64,000 nt of DNA from the NCBI RefSeq assembly GCF_000972845.2, contig NC_040016.1, positions 26,110,376 to 26,174,375 on the forward strand, read 5' to 3'. The notes below the pieces were generated by a model, which was given only the letters and a program-made list of their open reading frames with translations, did not search any database and was not told where the DNA came from. The stretch is from Larimichthys crocea. Lineage: Eukaryota; Chordata; Actinopteri; Sciaenidae. The position numbers were made by a program, and so were the translations under genes. Within the stretch, counting starts at the first letter, position 1. Each line of letters begins with the position of its first letter. Shown piece by piece: positions 1 through 12,942 of the stretch.

Positions 1-84
1 AGACAGTCTGCGGGGACGTCACAGAGACTACGTCCAGGTTTAGACAGTCTGCGGGGATGTCACGGAGACTACGTCCAGGTTTTG
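1..84. repeat. 41-bp tandem unit, two copies, cut by the window edge
   Basis: Two nearly identical 41-base units (key string gacagtctgcggggacgtca) follow each other from the first base, with a third partial start just after. The same unit appears twice in the opposite orientation at about 30029-30126. The array probably extends left of the window. Confidence 0.8.
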
Positions 85-2204
85 GACAGTCTGTGTTTCG
101 AACGTTCAGCCTCTTGTGGCTGAAATGTGAAGTACATCAACAAACTGAAAAAAATTCCCTGATGAAACTTGAACCTGAAACTTAAATGATGGTGGACAGG
201 AACAGCAGGACTCTGCCTCGCTGGTCTTCCATGAGATGACAGAATAAGTTGAACCTTGACGTCTCCTTTAATGAACCCACCTCATCCAGAGGCGATCTCT
301 GAAGCCACAGATCGATAGCAGAGGAGATGGCTTTGACAAGGTTGACTCACTAAGGTTAAGACAATCACAGCATTTTTCAATGTGCAGGCCAGAGCTCGCT
401 GATCTTTACAACCAAACGGACTCCTCTGCTCCTCCACACTTCTTTCTTATTGAGGCCTTGTTTCACTTCTCTCCCTCACTCGTACTCTTGTCAAAATTGT
501 TTTCTCTGAACACCTGAGAAATCCTTTTGACCGCCACTGTCACGAAATAATACGGCAATGTGTTCTTTGTTTGTTTCTCCCTGTCCTGCCATTTACACTG
601 AACTCATCAGGTCTCTATCAGGACGACGGTGCTGCTGCCAAAACTGAAACCTCATCTCATCACTGGAGAGAGAATCATATCACGCTGCCTTAATGAGATT
701 ACCAATCGATGAACAATCACCCAAACAATCACTCAGAAGCCTCAACTTCATATTACAATGATCTTTTCTCTCCTGGTGAAACCTGTCAGTATTTTCTTTT
801 AGGAAAACTATTCTCGATGACATTTATCACATAAATCATCATCGGAAGGACAGATACATGTCTGTATAAATAAAATCTGATCTGATCTGAATAAACAGAT
901 GTATGATAAATCAAAACAATGAGAGCCAGATGTTTTCAGGAGATGCCACCCATTCATCACTGGCCATCTTTTAATATTCACTTCTGTCATACATATTCTG
1001 CTTTTAAATGTTCATGGCATCGTGAGAAAAAACAGAGATTGCCAAAGTGAAGCAGGCTTGGCGTCACCCGCCACCTCCTCACTGTAATTTTCTTCCCCAT
1101 CAACATTTTTTTTAACGCCTTGGTGATTTGCAAGCTCCTCTGCAGCAATGCAGAGCTAAGGCAGCGATGGTTTAAGGCTTTATCGATTATCGTGAAATGA
1201 AAAGCACTCGCAAAAGAAGGTACCAAACGGACGCTCTGCAGTCATTGACAGGATTATTTCTAGTTGGTAATATATAGATGAGAGGAGGAGGTTCTACTGT
1301 ATGAGCTCCATAAAAAAAAAGTTCATTTATTTTAATAAATGTCTGGGAACACCTCTTCTTCTTCTCTGTGGTCAGTAGCTAACAGCAGCTACAGTTGGCA
1401 GCAGGTGACTTTTATCTGTTAGTGTATGAGATAAAACAAACACAGCGCGTTGTAATAAACCATCTTTCAATCATCTTGAAGCACATCTGGAAACTGAACT
1501 CCACTTCTCTCCGGACACAGTGCCATCTAGTGGCTTTAGTGTGAAGATCGTCTTTTCCACGAAAGATGAATATGCCGAGTTCAAGTAGTTTAACAGACAG
1601 ATTGAATCATACAGTGACACAGAGCGAATACGACACCGTAACAATGTTTTATGGTTTCACCCTCTGGCGAATGTATTCATCTACACTATGTGTGTTTGTC
1701 AGGGCTGTTTCTGACTGCTGCTTCCTCTTAATCATACAATGAAGAATGCACATTGCTTTGGGAGAGAGAACAGAGTGAAGGGAAGAGAGAAACAGTGAAA
1801 GATGGAGGTGGAAAAAAGAGATGGCATCAAGAGAGAAAGAGATTGGTGGAGTCGTCAGAGAAGAAGAGGAATGATCTGGAGAACTCTGTCTGATTTTTCG
1901 CCCGGAGAAGCACACACAGCCAACCCCTGCAAACACCTGCAGATTTTTATTTTCCATGCATTTGTTATCAGGCATGTGTTTTATACTCTGGTGCTATAAT
2001 GGTGCGGTAAATCACAGCTGACAAGTCCGGAACAGTCGCGGGCCCACCAGTCCTTAGAAGGGAAGACGGACGATGTGGGAAACGCAGCTGAGGTATTAAA
2101 AGCTGAGATGTCAGCGTTGAATCAGAGATTGAGAAATACTCTTTCTGTAAGTGACTGAAAGTGACTGTGTGGTGATGATGTGGTAATACAATAATGTATA
2201 ACCC
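85..2204. other. Non-coding stretch, nothing recognised
   Basis: AT-leaning unique-looking DNA. Open frames are short, lie on both strands and show no splice-site or domain support. I see no RNA gene or mobile-element motif. Confidence 0.5.
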
Positions 2205-2205
2205 T

Positions 2206-2310
2206 TTATATATATATATATATATATACATGTATAGTATAATAGCATATAGATATATCGTATAATATTATATATTAAAATCCTAAAAACGAACTTGAAT
2301 CAAATCCGAG

Positions 2311-2387
<77 letters not shown>
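2206..2387. repeat. (TA)n tract followed by long (TG)n microsatellite
   Basis: A TA run at about 2206-2228 is followed, after about 85 AT-rich bases, by an uninterrupted TG run at 2313-2387 (about 37 units). The TG run generates an artefactual Cys-Val open frame. Confidence 0.95.
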
Positions 2388-2391
<4 letters not shown>

Positions 2392-3995
2392 TTGTTCTGT
2401 GCAATGCTAAATTTCCATCTCTGGCTCATTTGAATGTGTTTTTAATTATCTGCCCTCAACAGGCTCTGGAGAGCGAGTGCGAGAGACAGAGACTAATTCA
2501 AGCTGTATAAGAGGACGAGCATTAATGTTTGACTGGCTGGCAAAATTCAAATTAATTCCAGAGGACTCAATTTGGTTGGTTCCTCTCGCTCTGAAGCCTC
2601 GGGCACAATCCAGCTGCACTGTTAGAAACTTTCAGGTTTCTGGGCTGCTGCTGTCAGAAAGTGTCCGTGATCATGAAGAGGACTTCAGTGCCCCGTTCTT
2701 AATCCGCTTCAGCAGCCTCTGGTTTGCAGAGATGACACAGAGCCTTGGTGTTCTTCATCGTCTCCTCTTGTACCTCCATCCATTACAAAGAGTCTTTGAC
2801 CTTTGCTGATCTCCTCTGCTGCTAATCTGTCATCCAAAGTCAGTCAGAAAGAAACCCTGTGAGTCTTTTTTATCATTTCGAGTAGCACTGGATGGGCCTT
2901 TAAAATATGTAAAACTCGACAGTAAGACACAAACACATCTGAGTATGAAATCTTCTCCTTCACTTCATTAAGTCTCCGCTCACATCTGAAGGCAGCGGGA
3001 CACATCTGCTGCGACTTTGAGGAGCGTTTAAGATGTGAGACGCAGCAGAATCCAGACGGAAATAGCATCAGATTGATGTGATCATATAAACAGCTTCGCC
3101 AACTTATTTTGAATTATTTATTTTTTTATCGTCATTATGCTAATTAACTGTTAAAGGACGGCTCCATCTGTCTCTGGCTGCAGAGTCGGCGTGCCGTGTG
3201 TGTGCGCCAACATGAAGAAGCTGTTCCTCATGAGATGATGGTCTCAGTCTTCTTCCACACAGCATCATGTTCATTCAGCGTCCTCTTCACTCTCTTCTCC
3301 TCTGCCATCATGTCCATAGAAGCTGCTGAGCCTGGTTACCTCCTCTTCTTCTTCCTGGTCGTCCATAACGCCTGTTGGTACAAACACTCAGTTCGTCAGC
3401 TTGGCGGAACTGAGCTAACAGCAGCTACAGTTGGCAGCAGTTACACATTGTTGCTTTGAATCTCTGTAGTGTCCATCGTCGTTCACAGTCCGTCCTGTCT
3501 TCGTCTTCCTCACCCGTCTCACTCTCTGTTTCTTTCTCGGTGTGAAGAAATGTTTGCAGTGAATCCCGACAGCGTGGCGTTCCTCTACGGAGAGTGAGAC
3601 AAAGAACGAGAGGAGAGACGACCAGAGCAAGCAGAAGGAAAGTAAAAGGAAAGAGATCATGCTCGTAAAGCAGCTCTTTATAAAATGTGTCTTTCCTGCT
3701 TCACTTGGCATGTTTGAAGTCATTTAACTTTATAGTCAATCAGTAAAAAGCAGCGTAAACAAATCTTTGAGTCAGTAAAAGTGCTGCTGTGTGTTTGCAG
3801 GTGCAGACTTCACGTATGTGTTGTTGTGGATTCATTGAGATGTGTCTCACAGACGTGGAGGATCGATGATGAACCATGCTGTGTGTCCTCACGAGGCACC
3901 GACTGTGTTTATATATGTTCATGTGCTCGTCTTTAATTTGATACCAAGTTTGAGTTTGACTCGACATCGACAACATCGAGACATTTTTACATTTA
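2388..3995. other. Non-coding stretch, nothing recognised
   Basis: No convincing exon. A short string around gctaacagcagctacagttg occurs both near 1378 and near 3415, so part of this DNA is probably repeat-derived. Confidence 0.45.
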
Positions 3996-4112
3996 CAGAG
4001 GAAACCGGATGGAAACCCGCCAAAATAAAATCCTAAATGTCAGTGTAATGAAGTATGTTTCTGGTTCTGGTTATTGGTGGTTACAGGTTACAACTTAAAC
4101 TATCTACAATAC
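3996..4112 (-). repeat. Dispersed repeat family R1, inverted copy
   Basis: Read on the - strand this matches the left part of the element at 56161-56520: a run ending in atttt-attttggcgggtttcc preceded by gaaccagaaa and tagatagtttaag. Other family members lie near 12545, 19350-19510 and 36800-36995. It may be a SINE or a MITE; I cannot name the family. Confidence 0.65.
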
Positions 4113-4253
4113 AAAGATCAGGTATCTGCCCATCAGGAAACTGTAAATCACAGAGAGTCTGACTTCATGAAGGTTTGGGAACACGGATCATTACATGATG
4201 TCATCAATTAGAAACGTCGACATGTTGATGGGCACCACGGTTCGTCGTTGTTG

Positions 4254-4255
<2 letters not shown>

Positions 4256-4297
<42 letters not shown>
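4256..4297. repeat. (GT)n microsatellite
   Basis: About 21 GT dinucleotides, uninterrupted. Confidence 0.95.
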
Positions 4298-4298
<1 letters not shown>

Positions 4299-5668
4299 TG
4301 TTTGCATTTCTCACCTTGTACAGCACACACACATTTTCAGGCCCATTTTTCCACGATAAAGTCTGGCAGCCTGCTGAAGGTTACAGCATTGAAAGCTGCC
4401 GATTACTGTCCTCATTTTCACTGCAGCACATAAACTGACTCTGCTGCCGCGGTGATGGAACATTTGGCGTTATTAACTTTTTTAACCCCTTTAAAATGAG
4501 CTGGGAGGGCAAAGAATGGAGCGATGCAAACTTTTTTTACTCGCTGTGTGACCTGGAGGCAGCAGCTGACGGATTTATGAGGGTTCAGCACGGACTGGCA
4601 GCTCTGACAGACCTGCTAACTGTGGACAAACGGTTGTGATATTTTTAGGCCAGTATCCCATTGAGCTGTGCCCGTTTTGGGCCGACTCAGCACCCCCCAG
4701 TATAAATCCAATGCCAACATCGAGTGCAAGTGCAGGAAATAGTCCTTTATGTAGCAAGATGGATGAAGATACAGTCGAGTGTTGGACCGGACTTTATAAT
4801 TCTTGGCCTTTTTACTTGCCGTGTGCAGATACATTTCCATCAGATGGTCAGAAGGTTTAGGACGTTGAGTTTTTAAGAATCGTCGAACATCTTTTCTGGT
4901 GCTACTGTCGCACAGTTTACTACTTTCTCTGCATGGTGTGTCTTTGCCACAGTGATAGCTAACAGGATAACATGTCAACATGACTCTAATATTCATTTAT
5001 AAGGGACTGTGTTCCAGGTGTAGAGTGACTACCTTACTGTGATGTACTCGATCAAACCTTTGGATCATTGATTGTAAAGATGAAGATCTTGATTGCCTCC
5101 TGGTGGCTGATTGCAGCATTGTTCTTCATGTTTATGCATGATCTCCAAAACTTTGTTGACTTTCTAACATCTGTCCACAGACTACAGATGAAAATAGAAA
5201 TGTGAGAGCTAGATATTGTATAAAAGTTGCAGTGCATGAGTCAGAATGTTTTCTCTCCTTCTGGTTGATTTTGGTTGAGTGGCTCTCATGTTTATTAATG
5301 TTTCCCTCTAGACTTTTTATTGAAACGACCTGAGGCAAATAAAAATATCTTTTCTTGGCTCTGGGAAAACTTTAGAGAACAGTAAGTGACCTTGATTACT
5401 GAAGTTATTTCTAGTTAGAGAAAAACTTTTACAGATATTTGTTTTATAATGATATTCTTTGGACTGGTGGATGCTTTGGTTGCAGCAATACAGCGTTTGG
5501 CTACTGGGACAGATTTGCTGCTCTGTTCTTATCCCGCGTCGTCAAATTTTGTCTTTAGTGTCTGTATGACGCACAATGCTGCCACAAAGCTGTTCAACCT
5601 GTGCTTCAGTTCTAAAACGTCTTCCGTAGAGTCTGCCATATTACACCACAGTAGCACAGAACTCAAAA
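4298..5668. other. Non-coding stretch with one unrecognised 126-codon minus-strand frame
   Basis: An open frame on the - strand (4616-4996) overlaps a second one in another frame (4575-4757). Neither shows a recognisable motif, a clean start context or splice sites. I treat both as chance, but they are the only long frames here that are not built from simple repeats. Confidence 0.4.
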
Positions 5669-5726
5669 ATCCATCCATCCATCCATCCATCCATCCATCC
5701 ATCCATCCATCCATCCTTCCATCCAC
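5669..5726. repeat. (ATCC)n tetranucleotide microsatellite
   Basis: About twelve ATCC units with one terminal substitution. They give serial Ile-His-Pro-Ser on the + strand and Met-Asp-Gly-Trp on the - strand, which inflates two open frames. Confidence 0.95.
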
Positions 5727-6285
5727 CTCAAGGTGTGGGCTTTCTTGCTGTTCCCGGGCAGACGTACAGGGTGGGCGTGACCAAGCATCTGCATTTGTGG
5801 ACCTGGAATGAGAATGAGCTGAAGAGTTGGTTATGCTGGGAAAAAAGTTTGTACAACGTGACGTCACAAGAAAAAGCAGCCACGAGGCCGATGTGACGAT
5901 CAGGAAGCTGCACATACCGACTGTGTAACGTGAATGTGAAGGGAGTGAGGAACCATCTAATAAGCACTTCTGATGGGAGTACATTGGTGCCTTGACTCTC
6001 TACACAATATCCAGCTCTTTTAATAAATGCACATTTTTAATCTTTGGACCGTCTGTAACGTAATGTAACGTCATCATATCTGCCGGTAAGCAAAGACGTT
6101 TCCGGCACCACAATCAACAGGAAATGTCTTTCACAGCCGTCCACTGTGTCCCTGCACTGGAGGTGCTTTGAGATGTGAATGTCTCTCTTTAACTCCCTGT
6201 GTGATTGCTCTTTACAGCAGGAGAGAGTCGACAGTCAGACCTGCAGCAGCTTGAAGACTTTCACAGCATCATTTCTCTCCCTCCC
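5727..6285. other. Non-coding flank left of the duplicated segment
   Basis: Single-copy-looking DNA up to the point where similarity to the second segment begins. Nothing recognised. Confidence 0.45.
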
Positions 6286-9200
6286 TGTGCAGACAGCTAA
6301 CTGAGGAGAGGATTCGATCATCGATTTGGCTGTCCACCTCCTCCCTCGTGGCTTGTCTTGGCCAGTTCTCTCTCGAAAACCTCATTCAGGTGACGGCTTT
6401 GAAGGCAGAAATAATCTCTCCACTGAGGAGACGAGCTGTCTCTACAGGATCCTGTCCTGAGGAAGTCATCGGGCGAGCTGCTAATCCTGAACAACGATAC
6501 TTTGAACTGAATCGATCAGCAACACGACTGAATACAAAGACACTTTGTTTACAACTGAAGAAAGAAGTTTGTGGGTTCAGTTCCATTTCACAAAGCTTTA
6601 ACATAAGTGAAAATGTCAGATTGACTTTTTGCATGTGACCATTCTTTAGCGTGAAACATGAAGTGAGATTCTCTGAGCAGGAGTGGAAGTGAAAGACAGA
6701 TGCCAGAGCTGCTGATTCTGCAGTTCACTCATGAAGCTTCAAGTAATGACCATCACATGATGATGTTCAAACAGGAAAAGAAGAAGAAGTTACTACAGGA
6801 AAGTCGAAGGATGGAAGCAATGAAATTAAGATTCCCTGCAGCTCCGATGTTCTCTGCGATGTTAATACTTGTGAAGTGCTGATGGGGCCGTTTGGAGCCG
6901 GCGGGGTTAAGCTTCCCTTTGGCCTCGTCTCGCTGAGATTGGACGTGAAGTGGTAAATTATTGAGGCGTTGCAGGTTCAGGTGTAAGTGCAGTGTCAGCG
7001 CACTGCAGGTGTGATCACTGCTGATTGGGTACTGAGTTACATAATTGATAGACAAGATGCCTCAGACATGGAAGTCATACCTGCTCTGAACCAGAAGCAC
7101 GTGTCCTTCTACATTATGCATCTCATTCACCTCAGCACAGCGCGTGGACGGCAGCGGTACGACCTGTGCATCGGTAAACTGGATCAAAAGAAGCGGCTCG
7201 TAATTTAATATGTGCTTTCAAGTTTCCCGTGAAACTTTATCCCCTTGATGTCGACGGATGTGCAGCACATCAACAAGACTCACATCTGCTGAAGAGATAA
7301 CCTTCAGCAGCGCGCTCATTTCCTCCAACTTTGAGCAACTTTCTATTAGTCCTCATCAAATCCATTACATCCACTGGGCTTGTTCTGAGTCTGTCATTAC
7401 TGTAAAATTGTGACGCTACATTAGAGCTCTCCAACTTTCCTCTCTCGCTCGTCATTAACGGCGTGGAAGCCGATTGATACGCTCGCACGGTCGTAATCCT
7501 CCCAGCTCCGGAGTCTCTTCTGAGAATTCTGCCCAAAAACAAATTAAAGTCGACGTCTGACTGCGCGCAGCTGGAAGAATCCTGTGATGATGCTGCTTTT
7601 CTTTATTTGTCTCTCCATCTTCTCATTTCCAAACCTGCCTCCACCTCCTCCTCTTTACTCCCTCACCTCCTTTCTTTCTTTCTTTCTTTGTACAGTATGT
7701 CCTTCCTCCTCGTCTTCCTCTTTATCTGTCTTTCCTTGATACTTGAATCTCTTTTGACCTTGACCACCTTCCTCGTCCTCGTCTTTCTTATCTCCTTCTC
7801 CTCACTTTCCCCCTCTCCATGAACCCAGCCAGCTTTCAGCCACACTGTGAAAAGAACCTGCTTGTTTTAGCTGCTGTGGTTTTTCATCGTAATAAACACG
7901 GTGAATCCTTTTCTAATATTTCATTGCATATTTTACATTTTTTAAAGTGTACATGTTCCTCTTTATTTCTTCCACCCTCCATTTCTTCCACAGTCCTTCT
8001 GCATGTGTGAGAAACAGGATCCGGTTCTGATCCGCCGCCGCCATCAGCTGAGACTCTGAAAGACAAACAGAGACGTGGAGACGTGAAGTCTTCAGAGTGA
8101 GAGATAATCTCTGCTCCTTGTACAGTATATCCTCTTCAGTCAATAAGCTCTCTCTCTTTTCTCCTTGTGGAGAGAAAGCTTTACAGCCACCACCTCCCCT
8201 CCTCCACCTCCTCCACCTCCTCCTCCCCAGACTCTTATCTTTTCCTCCCTCCTCCCTCTCCGACTGTCTTCACCCAGTTTTTGGTATTCCAGGCACGCTG
8301 CATTCAGCAGGTGGAGCAATAGCTTTGCTGCTGCCACCTCTCGCCCCCTCGCTCCCAGACAGCCATCGATTTCCTATTGATGTGCCAGCAAGAAGGAGGG
8401 AGGGAGGAGGGAGGGAGGAGGGAGGAGAGAGGAGGGAGGAGGGAGTGGGAGTTAGATGCGAGGCAGTGCAGGTGGAGGGAAGGCGGAGGAGGCCGGGTGA
8501 AGCCTGTGAGTGGAGGTTAAATCAACAAATACACATCTGTACTTCAATCAGGAGGTCTTTATTCTAATTAGATTATTATTCACTGACCATCATCAAGACT
8601 GACAGAAGTATGCGGACACCTGAAGATTACAAATGAGCTTTAATCTGATCCTGGAACAGCCTTTTGTTTTTCTGGGTTCACTCCCGACCAGGCTCAGAGA
8701 GTCAGAGTCCGTCTCCATCAGTCCCAGGTTCAAATGTGCAGAAATAAACATGTTTGCAGTCTCTTGTCTCTGTACTGAGGGTGGTCGAGGAGGCATCATG
8801 GGGTCTGCAGGGTGCTTTATTTTGAAAGTTAACCAGATTCTCTGTGTCTTCCTTCCTGCCAGCTCGATCTGCTCTGTGCTGCTCGACATGGCGGTCGCAG
8901 CTTTGGAGCAGAAACCTGCGGCGGCGTTCCAGAGGAATCCCAAACATTGTTCAAAGCAGACATGAAGATCAGGCTGTTACGACAGATGACGTGTGTTTAA
9001 AACGCGCTGATGAAGCAGCTAATCAATCAAAGCTTTCTTAACTTACCTTCCACCTGCTGACATTAGTTAGAAAGCTGTACCTGTTTACTCCGGCCGTCAC
9101 CTCCAGACTCTTTCTAACTGTTTCAGCTGCGGCTGCTCTGGTTGGCTCATTGTTCGTCAGCGTGCAGGTGCATGCGTGTTCTTGTGTGTTTCAAAATATG

Positions 9201-9898
9201 TCTGTATGTTTTTTGTATTGCAGAGCTTACAGACAGTTAAATATGTCACATTAAAGTGCACGCAGCACCACATGGAGCATTGATTGAGCACTCTTAACTT
9301 TGACCTTAAGAGAACGGCTGCGATGCAGCACAGGGCGTGAGGGGAAGGTTATGAACAGTGTATGTGGCAACAGTTGATGCTTGTTGCTCTAACAATAAAC
9401 CAAATGTAACCAACCTGTGCGACCACATTATAAAGTTCGTAAAGTTTGCACGCACACACGGAAAGATCCAACGTTTGCATATCTGAGGATGTTGGATCAT
9501 ATCACACAGAATCATTCAGAAACATTTCATGATGAAGGTATTCAGAGCACAAAGCAGACAGAAGAACAGAAAACAGAAAAAGATGCTTACAGAACATTTC
9601 TCGCTTTGCTCTTGGCACCCTGCTGTGTCCATAATGAAGTCTGATTGCTGCTGTTGACTGGCAGTGATAGGGCAGCGTGTGCTCCTTTTGAAGCTGCTCT
9701 TCGTTTCTGACTCTTCTTACTTTTATTTTTGTGCTTTTCTCACTGTGATGAGTTTTTTCTGTATTAATCTCTTCTGTGCTGTTAACCCTGCAGACCTCGT
9801 AGCTCGTGGGATTGCCCGTCATTTTAAAATTCAATCTCATCTCTGTTGCTCTGCTGGAGGTTTTTCTTCCCTGTTAAAGGTTTTCTGAGACTTTTTCC

Positions 9899-10337
9899 TT
9901 GAGCTCACCCCAGACGTCCTCACCCTGTCGCTAAGGCTGAGCTCGGCCACCCTGTGGTCATTTTGGAGGCTTGTATCTACTCAAAGCTCATGATGTGCGA
10001 CGAGGGTCGGAAGGAAGATCTTTGGAAGAGTTTTGCCTTCAGGCTCAGCTCCCTCTGAACCACATTGATCTGCTTCTACGTCCACATTACTGCTGACGTG
10101 GCTGGTCCATTTTCCCATTGCTCGTGAACAAACCACCAGATACTTGAACTCCTTCACTTAGAGCAGCAACTTGCTCCTAACATAGGTGAGGAGTCCACCG
10201 AACCATGACCTCAGACTGGGGGCGCTGACCCTCATCCTGTCCACTTCCCGGTGTGCTGAAGGTCACGGTCTGATGAAGCCAACAGAACCACATCATCTGC
10301 AAAAAGAGAGATGCAGTTCTGTTCCCTGAGATCTCAC
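9899..10337 (-). mobile_element. LINE reverse-transcriptase fragment, antisense (copy A)
   Basis: On the - strand one frame reads SLFADDVVLLASSDRDLQ. FADD is the catalytic (F/Y)xDD motif of non-LTR reverse transcriptases, and the DNA around it (for example ctcggccaccctgtgg and cgtgaacaaaccaccagata) resembles antisense debris of LINEs common in teleosts. Frame breaks are present, so it is dead. It abuts a + strand 3' end of what looks like the same kind of element (10350-10575), the arrangement made by 5' inversion during insertion. The family is not assigned. Confidence 0.75.
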
Positions 10338-10349
10338 CATGTACATCAC

Positions 10350-10575
10350 AGAACCTCTGCTCCTTCACATTGAGAGAAGCCAGCTGAGGCAGTTCAAGTC
10401 TCTGGTTAGGATGCTTCCCGGGCGCCGTTCCTTTCTTTGGAGGTTTTCTGAGAACGTCCCAGCTGGTGGGAAAGCCCGGGCAGACCCAGGACGATAAAGC
10501 TCTCTGGCCTGGGAACGCTTTGGGATCCCCCAGGAGGAGGTGGAAGTGAGGGGGGGAAGTCTGGGAGCCTGACCA
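10350..10575 (+). mobile_element. LINE 3' end fragment (copy A)
   Basis: In frame on the + strand: HIERSQLRQF, then LVRMLPGR, then LAWERFGIPQEE, the usual C-terminal tail of fish LINE ORF2 proteins. One frame break occurs near the middle. Related fragments are at 17052-17290 and 44736-44984. Confidence 0.75.
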
Positions 10576-11120
10576 TGGATGAGTTGAAGTGGATGGAAGT
10601 TTTTCCTGATCTGATTGGAGGGTTCAAGGACAGAATGTGTCTTATCTGTATAAATGAATTGTATTGTCTTGACATTGTTGTATTTCTTTTTAGATATTAA
10701 CCGTTAGCATGTGAACGTGGACTCTTCAGGTTATGTAACACAGGTGTGAAGACACATTATGACAATGACAGGTGCGTTTCATTTCACTGTAACACAACAA
10801 CCTGTCAGGAAACTTCACGTCTTTCTTCACGTGTTCACGTTTGTGGAAACACACAGCGCGTCCAGCTCCGTCATTCGATGTGTTTCACTGAGCGCTTTCT
10901 CAGACTCTATGAGGTCACACACAAACCTGCTGCTGTCAATCACACAGTTTCACGCCTCCTCAACACAAGTGTGTGTGTGTGTGTATGTGTGCGCGCGTGC
11001 AGTGTTTGCCTTTGTGTGACAGCTGCTGTATTTTGTACTCACACACACATACTTACTGAATGCTTTGTCTAATTTTGAACCCAGTAATTTTCTCATATTC
11101 TGTATATTTTTGTATTGCTG

Positions 11121-11122
<2 letters not shown>

Positions 11123-11164
<42 letters not shown>
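11123..11164. repeat. (CA)n microsatellite (copy A)
   Basis: About 21 CA units. The counterpart in copy B is at 17824-17874 and is longer. Confidence 0.95.
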
Positions 11165-11165
<1 letters not shown>

Positions 11166-11312
11166 TCCTACACTGCCAACAGTGGACTGTAAATGTACAC
11201 CTACCAAATGTGGACCTTCTGTTTCTGCACTGAGACACAGTCACACATGCCTGTCACAGTAATATTACACCAAAAAGGTCAGCAGGGGGAAGCACAAGCT
11301 TCCTGTTCAGCA

Positions 11313-11314
<2 letters not shown>

Positions 11315-11355
<41 letters not shown>
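11315..11355. repeat. (GT)n microsatellite (copy A)
   Basis: About 20 GT units. The counterpart in copy B (18029-18105) is nearly twice as long and has one interruption. Confidence 0.95.
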
Positions 11356-11356
<1 letters not shown>

Positions 11357-12830
11357 CTGCAGGATGAGCTGGTTGCATGTCTGCACATGTGAATTGTTGA
11401 GTCCACATTGAAACAGCATGTTATTTACAGCTCTGCAATAAGTGAAGAGATCTCTGCAAAATGAATTTTTCTTTGGTTCAACTACTCAGAGGTGTGTAAA
11501 AATAAAATAAATATGTTTGACTTCGTTCGAGCAGTGTTGTATATGTGTTGTATGTTTTTACACATTTGTATCTTGTGACTTTCCTTTTTTTGTCTCGTGT
11601 TTTGTTGACGTCTGTCTTACTGCTTTTTGTTTGCAGCTCCACACATCCCACTGCTTCATGTGTAAAACTAATAATAATCATACCTGTGATAACAATAATA
11701 CCACAGACTCTTTGCACAGGTGATGGAGACCACAATACAGAAGTCACCCTTATGGTAATATTAACATTTCTGATGACGTATGGGGTATATATGTAAACAT
11801 ATTCAATATATTTACAGACAAAGAAATTAAAGGGTCCACCCTCAACATGACTTCATGTTTCAGAAGCGCACTGGTTTGTTAACTCAAATTTAGTAATTCC
11901 TCTTTTGTCTATGTTCTACAGTGAGTAAGACAACTACAGGGTGTTTTATTTTGAAAATCTACTCTTTTTATGCATTTTCATGCTCAACTTGTTCCGTGTT
12001 GCTTTCTGTTAAAAACAGACCTGCTGTGTATTCTCCACAGAGTACAGTGGGACGATCTTAAGCGTTGAAAACAGACGTGACCCGTTCATTGACGTGATCT
12101 GTTTTTTTCCAGAACTGATCAATCAGCCTGGTTTGTGTTTTGTTTGTACATGAGTCATAATCTGTGCCTTTGCCAACATTGTTACTAAGTACTCTTAGCA
12201 AAGGAGCAGTTATCTCACATGTTCTATTAATGGAAAGTGTGAAGCAACCACAGTTATTTACTGCTCATCACTTCAACCAGTCAGAGAAAAGGTGCGGCCA
12301 GCACCTGCGAGGCGAAACTCCTGAAGCTGTTTGACAACTTCCTGTTGTTTGTAAGGTATTTAAAGGGAAGCATACGTGATTGATTCACGTCACTTTTGTT
12401 GTTGCATTAACTATTTTGGGGGATTTACTGAAATGAAAACTTTCCCAGCTGATGTCACTTTCCATCCCATCAAGTCATTATAAGGAGCAGATACAAAACA
12501 TTGAAAATGAAGTCCTGAGAACCAGAAATATGCATCGTTATGTTGATATCTAAGATTTTATTTTGGCGGGATTCCACCAATTAAAGAGGAAGTTCCGTCT
12601 CTCAATGAACTGCAGCAACCTGCTCGGATTACTCTGAGGGTTAAAATGTTGGATATGTCTTTTGAAACGACAAATGTTTATTAAAAACTGATTATATCAT
12701 GTTTGGCCATCATGAAAGGGAGTGATAATACTAAGGTGCAGGGGTATCAGGGTACGGTGGCCCAGAGGTAAAAGACACAGGATTGAAGATTGGCATTAAT
12801 AAAATTTCACAAAGTGGTCGGGAGTTCTGA

Positions 12831-12942
12831 NNNNNNNNNNNNNNNNNNNNNNNNNNNNNNNNNNNNNNNNNNNNNNNNNNNNNNNNNNNNNNNNNNNNNN
12901 NNNNNNNNNNNNNNNNNNNNNNNNNNNNNNNNNNNNNNNNNN
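12831..12942. other. Assembly gap of 112 Ns
   Basis: Unresolved bases. The gap sits precisely between the last matching base of copy A and the first matching base of copy B. Confidence 0.99.

Larger units (their letters stand above)
6286..12830. repeat. Large direct duplication, copy A (6.5 kb)
   Basis: From tgtgcagacagctaactgag onward this segment matches 12943-19807 in the same order and orientation, through all its microsatellites and LINE fragments, until gttctga, directly followed by the N gap. No gene is recognisable inside it. It carries a purine-rich GGGA tract (about 8395-8450) and two CA/GT microsatellites. Copy A reads as the cleaner version: copy B has many one- or two-base deletions relative to it. 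Likely an assembly artefact (see findings). Confidence 0.9.

Noticed and set aside
4616..4996. 126-codon open frame on the - strand
   Set aside because: Overlaps another frame, has no recognisable family and no splice sites; kept only as a note in the region entry.
8160..8460. Gly- and Pro-rich opposed frames
   Set aside because: Pure consequences of CCTCC and GGGA tracts; the frames are broken in copy B.
12735..12790. tRNA-like string ggtacggtggcccag
   Set aside because: No cloverleaf or B box could be completed; at most a SINE head fragment.
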